Assembly: GCA_022432975.1 (NCBI GenBank)
Contig: CM039512.1
Location: 28,939,171 to 29,003,170, forward strand
DNA length: 64,000 nucleotides
Source: Begonia masoniana
Taxonomy: Eukaryota > Streptophyta > Magnoliopsida > Cucurbitales > Begoniaceae
Reading direction: 5' to 3'
The notes beneath the pieces were generated by a model. It was given only the letters and a program-made list of their open reading frames with translations. It did no database searches and had not been told where the DNA came from. Of this stretch, positions 59,799 through 64,000 are shown in pieces. The position numbers and the translations under genes were made by a program. Every line of letters begins with the position of its first letter. Position 1 is the stretch's first letter.

Positions 59799-60740
59799 TG
59801 TAATATCCGGTTTGTACGGACCTTTGATTATATTATTATTATATTATTAGTGGCATTTTTGGTAAATATATCAAATCAGGTCTGTTTCACAAAAAGAAAG
59901 CGTCATTACGATTCTAACGAATAATAAGAATTTTAAGGAATTTACGGAAATTTTCGGAGATCAAACACTATATTCCGAGTAAATACGCTTTTCGTAATGT
60001 AAGAGACGTTCTCGTAAAAATAACAAATGAGGTCCAAATGGAGAACGGACAGTTTTAATAAAGCCCTGGTGATGAATATGAGTTGTTGGCAAAATATGGA
60101 ATTTTTGAAAATCCGAATCGAAGGACGATTAACGAAACGAAGGACGAAACAAATAGATTTAAGTAAGAAGGGCAAAATGGTAATTTGCAAGATAATTTTT
60201 ATTAAAAACATCACAAACCCTCATTTCTCCCTCACTTTCTCTCTTTCTTTCTTTTCTCTCTGGATCGCACGAAAACTGAGAGCAAACCCTCTCTCGGCCG
60301 CCGGCGATTCCAACGATTCCGACCTCCGTTTCTCTTCCGTTTCTCCTCCGTCCTTCACGTTTTCTTCCTCTCTCGCTACCCTCGGTATGTAGCTTTAGTC
60401 TTCGGTCGTTTATTTCGAGTTTTGGTTCGATTTAGGGTTAGGGTTTAAATTAGCTTTTCCGTTAAAAACGCGATTTAGGCTTCGTAATTAATAGGTTAAC
60501 CGTGATTAAGTATAAATTGGACGTATTGGACGTTATTGGACGTAGAGAAATCAATTTGCGAAAAAGTTATAAATTGTTAAATTTTCGAGTTTTCGGAAAT
60601 AACTTGTAATATGAATTTCGAGATTTCCGAGCGTTAAATCGTTATGTAAAAACATCGATTAGCTAAGATAAGGATTTTATTAGTTTCGGACATTTAAGAG
60701 TTTAAGCTCGTATTAACGTCAATTGGTGAAATTTCCTTAG

Positions 60741-60784
60741 GTAACGACTCCCGTGGACGAAGCTTGATATTCTGCGCGCTCAAG
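60741..60784 (+). other. 44-bp exon-like block in LTR F
   Basis: Lies between ATTTCCTTAG and GTAAGTTCTCG. In D and D2 the homologous blocks are 45 bp. Predicted from splice-site-like edges kept across families; no transcript evidence here. Confidence 0.5.
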
Positions 60785-61814
60785 GTAAGTTCTCGTGACT
60801 TGCTTGACCGAAAGGTCTACACCATACTTCGTCGTCGTATCAAGGATCCTTGAGGGTTCCTTGTTTTACGTTGTTTAGGTTGGGTAGCTAGGTTATGTTG
60901 TATTGTCTGGTTAATATGTATGTTGTTTGTTTACTTTCCGCTGATATGAACTGTTCATGCATCACGGTTTTCGAAAGTCATGAAAAGGAATTTCTGCACG
61001 TGTTTTTAAGAAAAGGAACGTATATCTGAAATGAAATCTGTAACGAAATCTGAATGAATAAACGTAATCTGTCTGTTTCTGGTCACGCGGGATGGGGCTC
61101 AGGCACGGCTGTGCGTGTTGCAAGCGTGTACCCCCCTCTCTAGGTGGAAAGGGTAGTCCGACCGCTGGATGGGCCCTCTCCGCTTAGTGGGTAGAGGTTT
61201 CGGTGACAATTCTGTCTGTCTGTGACGTAATGAATCTGTAATCTGTAATTCTGTATCTGTAATCTGAATCTGAGCATGATTTCTGAATGGCATACCCACG
61301 CATGCTTCTGCATTTACGTAGCTTACTGAGATTTCAATATCTCATATGTGTCTGTATGGTGTAGGTGATCTGCTAGGTGACGTAGATCCAGGTGAGGACG
61401 ACGTTCCTCCTCCTGATGTCGGAGGTAGTTGATGGATGATGCTCGTGGGAGTGCGCTGAGTAGTCGGGGCGCGATACGACCCGTGGGGATGTATGTCTGG
61501 ACTCTGGGTTTATTTTGGGATGTCTGAATTGATAATTGTATAGAATATTTAGGTTGTTTGGATCTGGATAGGGATTAGATAACGTTTTGGTAATTGTATG
61601 TAAAACGTTTTGGTTTAAACTGTTTACTGAATATTTTGGAAATATTTTGATTGGTTTTAGGTTGATACGGTTATGCTCGATGTTTAGATATATCCACGCA
61701 GTTGGACTTCGTAAAGTCCGTTGCGAGTCGATTGAGTTTAGGTATAAGTGTTGTGATAATGAATGAAAACGAGAGGTAAAATGAGAAAGTGGTTAATGAA
61801 TGGTGAGGTTATTC

Positions 61815-61878
61815 CTCTCTGGAATCGGATTCCAGAGAGTGAAGTAGAAGTATTTGCTCTCTGGAAATTCCAGAGAGC
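61815..61878 (+). other. Two conserved LTR hairpins in LTR F
   Basis: 61815-61839: CTCTCTGGAATC, one unpaired base, GATTCCAGAGAG. 61856-61878: GCTCTCTGGAA, one base, TTCCAGAGAGC. Both are near-perfect palindromes. Confidence 0.8.
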
Positions 61879-61899
61879 TAAGTGTTCATGGTCGGCTAC

Positions 61900-62090
61900 T
61901 GGCGACTGGGCGCCGTGGGGGATCGCTGCATGGCGACTGGGCGCCGTGCTGGTCGCTGCAGGCAGCAACAGATCGCTGCATTATGCAGCGATCAGGCGCT
62001 GCATAATGCAGCGATCGTGCGCTGCATTATGCAGCGCACTCGGCGACCGAGCGCTGCATATAGTAGCGCCCGGTCGCTGCATCTTTTCGA
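61900..62090. repeat. GCAGCGATC palindrome island in LTR F
   Basis: At least nine GCTGCA or GCAGCG half-sites arranged as inverted pairs, for example ATCGCTGCAT next to ATGCAGCGAT at 61971-61992. The same kind of island lies at 27440-27530 (D) and 38810-39015 (D2). Confidence 0.8.
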
Positions 62091-62348
62091 GGGCAGAGTT
62101 CCAATTCTGCCCTCCCTCTTTTCTGATCTGTTTTAATGTTTTTAATTAATGTTTTTAAGTTTTTTTTAATTGTTTTATAGTTTGTTTTAAATGCTTTTAA
62201 GGTTCAAATTTAATTCCGATTTCAGTTCTGTTTTCAACTTCAGTTTTTATTCCGCACAAAGTTTTATTTAAAACATAGAAAAGTAAAAAGTATAAAATGA
62301 AAAATTTATTACGGAAATACGGGTACGGAATTAGGGGTGTTACATTTA

Positions 62349-62360
62349 TGGTATCAGAGC
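62349..62360 (+). other. Primer binding site of element F
   Basis: TGGTATCAGAGC, an exact tRNA-iMet complement, 4 bases after the LTR. A donor-like CAACT/GTAAGT at 62432 and TTTCTTAG at 62470 lie between it and gag, a possible leader intron also seen in B and M. Confidence 0.95.
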
Positions 62361-62508
62361 CCCCGGGTTTTAAAATCGATTGTGTAGACTGCTCGACTGC
62401 ACAGCCACTACGCGGACATCCTTCATCAACTGTAAGTCTGTTTATAGCTTTATTTGATTTTGTTTCTTAGAGATTACTTGTTTTAAATTTTATAGGATTT
62501 TTATAAAT

Positions 62509-64000
62509 ATGGTTCGAGGAAGGGATCCTAGAGACGACGCTATGGATCGTCTTACGGAGTTGTTAGACCGCCAGTCCCAGCATATGGACCGGCAAGCGCA
62601 GCAAATTACGGACCTAGTAAATCAAGAGCAACAGCGAGAGAATCAGAGGGCTCAGGAGCTGGTAGTCCCCAGTAATCTAGGCATGCAGAGGTTTCAAGGC
62701 CTACGGCCTCCAGTATTCGAAGGCCAGTCATCGGATCCAACGCGTGCCGAGGAATGGATCCGGGTGATGGAGGACATGTTGGCTTATGCCGAGGTTGGGA
62801 ACGGGAGCAAGGTGGCGTATGCTACCTTTCACTTAGCGATGGATGCCCGTTTCTGGTGGGATTCCATCAAGGCAACGACGGACGTATCAGTTATGACTTG
62901 GGATCGATTCAAGTTCTTATTCTTCGACAAGTATTTCAGCCGCACAGTGAAAGTGGCCAAAAGGAACGAGTTTACGCAGTTGAAACAGACTGGTTCAGTT
63001 GCGGAGTATATTCGGAGGTTTGAGGCATTGTCCAGGTTTGCACCTCGTCTTGTCAGCGATAACGAGGAAAAGGTGCACCAGTTTATGGAGGGACTGAATC
63101 CGGAGATACGGATGCATGTTGTGGTCTCAGGTATTATCGACGTACCCTTTTCTGACATCACAGCTCGAGCTCTGGACATTGAGGCTGCCAGGGCCACTTG
63201 TGTTAGACCGAGGGAGCCAGCGAAGGGCTTCTTCCGAGAGATTCGTCCTCAGTCTCGGAATCAGGGATAGCAGCCTAGAGCACAGCCACCTCAGCCATAG
63301 CCTAGGGGTGTGAAGAGACCTCTTGAGGGAGGTAACGATAGAGGCAAGGGAAAGCAAGTACAGGGGGCTCCTCCGATGCCATGGTGCCCCAGGTGCCAGA
63401 AGGAGCATGGTGGCGAGTGCCGAGTTGGCACGAACAAGTGTTATAGATGTGGAGATATTGGCCACTTTGTCAGAGATTGTCTGCTGCAAGGCCGTGATCA
63501 GTTAGGCGGAGATCAGAGGAGAGTTACGCCGAGGATATTCGCACTTATTGAGCCTGGAGATGTTGACAACGAGGATCAGCCAGCCGTGATAGCAGGTACT
63601 ATACTGGTTACTGGCGTTCCTGTATTTTCTTTACTAGACACGGGGGCTACACATTCTTTTATTTCCACCACTTGTGTGTCGAGATTGAGGCTTGCGCCTG
63701 AGTTAGCAGAATGCGAGTATAGCGTGATGCTACCTTCAGGAGAGCGTATGCAGTCAGGTCGTATTGTCCAGGGCAATATTATCTCGGTTGGGGATCGCAC
63801 CCTCTATGTTCGCCTTATTGTTATGGGTATCGAGCACTATGATCTTATCTTGGGGATGGACTGGCTTGCACAGCACTACGCCACCATCGACTGTCGATCC
63901 GGGATTGTCACCTTTCGACCTCCGGGTAAAGCTGAGTTTTCTTATCAGGCGATGAGCAGATTAAGTAGCTCGCCTATTTCTTATTCCATGGAGGTCAACG
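62509..64000 (+). pseudogene. Element F gag-protease, best Tekay-like copy, runs off the window
   Basis: ATG 62509 opens MVRGRDPRDDAMDRLTELLD, then a glutamine-rich coil (QHMDRQAQQITDLV). The capsid domain spans about residues 65-215 (GLRPPVFEGQSSDPT, AEEWIRVMEDMLAYAE, FWWDSIK, SVAEYIRRFEALSRFAPRL). The same frame stays open to the window end except for TAG at 63268 and 63298, each where a glutamine codon CAG is expected. Downstream are zinc knuckles (CPRCQKEHGGEC, CYRCGDIGHFVRDC) at about 63385-63480, protease DTGATHSF (63640-63660) and HYDLILGMDWL (63835-63870). RT would follow outside. It is the best reference here for the broken genes of B and M. Confidence 0.93.

Larger units (their letters stand above)
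59799..62344 (+). repeat. 5' LTR of element F (2546 bp)
   Basis: Starts TGTAATATCCGG and ends AGGGGTGTTACA, followed by the PBS. The left flank is ACTGT; its partner is beyond the window. Layout: CT-rich leader (60220-60380), donor CTCG/GTATGT (GT 60385), acceptor CCTTAG (60740), exon-like block 60741-60784, donor CAAG/GTAAGT (60785), acceptor GTGTAG/GTGATC (61364), GTGGGAG block near 61445, CCACGCAG motif near 61693, hairpins 61815-61839 and 61856-61878, and island 61900-62090. Same family as D and D2. Confidence 0.95.

Noticed and set aside
62829..63489. Minus-strand open frames opposite element F gag
   Set aside because: They are antisense shadows of a well-supported gag with capsid and zinc-knuckle motifs.

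Overview
The window is repeat DNA from a flowering-plant nuclear genome, probably a eudicot. The reasons are Ty3/gypsy chromoviruses primed by initiator tRNA-Met, very long TG...CA LTRs, Ty1/copia pieces, a Cassandra-type LTR carrying a 5S rRNA-like segment, and a hAT element. No intact host gene, tRNA gene or rRNA gene is supported. The species cannot be named from this sequence.

Positions 1-47114 form one deeply nested block. A Ty1/copia relic (RNase H and 3' LTR, 46574-47114) was split by a plus-strand Ty3/gypsy element, here called N. N's decayed interior is 8357-13916 and its 3' LTR is 13917-46573, cut into four pieces. Inside N are LTR J (3819-8356, itself holding minus element M at 1-3818 and solo LTR K), solo LTR L (9029-11500), solo LTR H (13983-18333, with a 60-bp satellite), minus Tekay/Del-like element B (19651-33546) and giant solo LTR I (33962-45581). 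B holds CRM-like element C (25625-30706), which holds solo LTR D (27184-29801). I holds solo LTRs G and D2. Most joins are confirmed by 5-bp target-site duplications (TSDs) read directly: AAGAA (K), ATATT (L), GTTAA (H), CCTAG (D), CCCTA (D2), ATGTT (I), with one mismatch each for B, C and G.

Positions 47786-53867 hold a young, almost intact chromovirus P: LTRs of 800 and 811 bp about 1% different, TSD GTGAG, and one polyprotein frame broken by a single TGA. It sits beside a decayed Ty3/gypsy element O (to about 58779), which carries an 872-bp hAT element with an 8-bp TSD, a 234-bp palindromic element, and a Cassandra-type LTR at its broken end. Then come part of a copia LTR and element F: its 5' LTR (59799-62344), PBS, and gag-protease running off the window end.

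The most interesting signal is shared by the long LTRs of families B, D/F, G, H, K/L, N and I. Although their sequences differ widely, they keep the same order of parts: a CT-rich leader ending in a splice donor, a short exon-like block usually near 45 bp between an acceptor (YTTAG) and a donor (AG/GTAAGT), a second intron-like stretch of about 540-670 bp ending at GTGTAG/GTGA, a conserved block, a hairpin built on GCTCTCTGGAA, and a CpG-rich palindromic or tandem island unique to each family. This reads like a conserved multi-exon leader inside the LTR.
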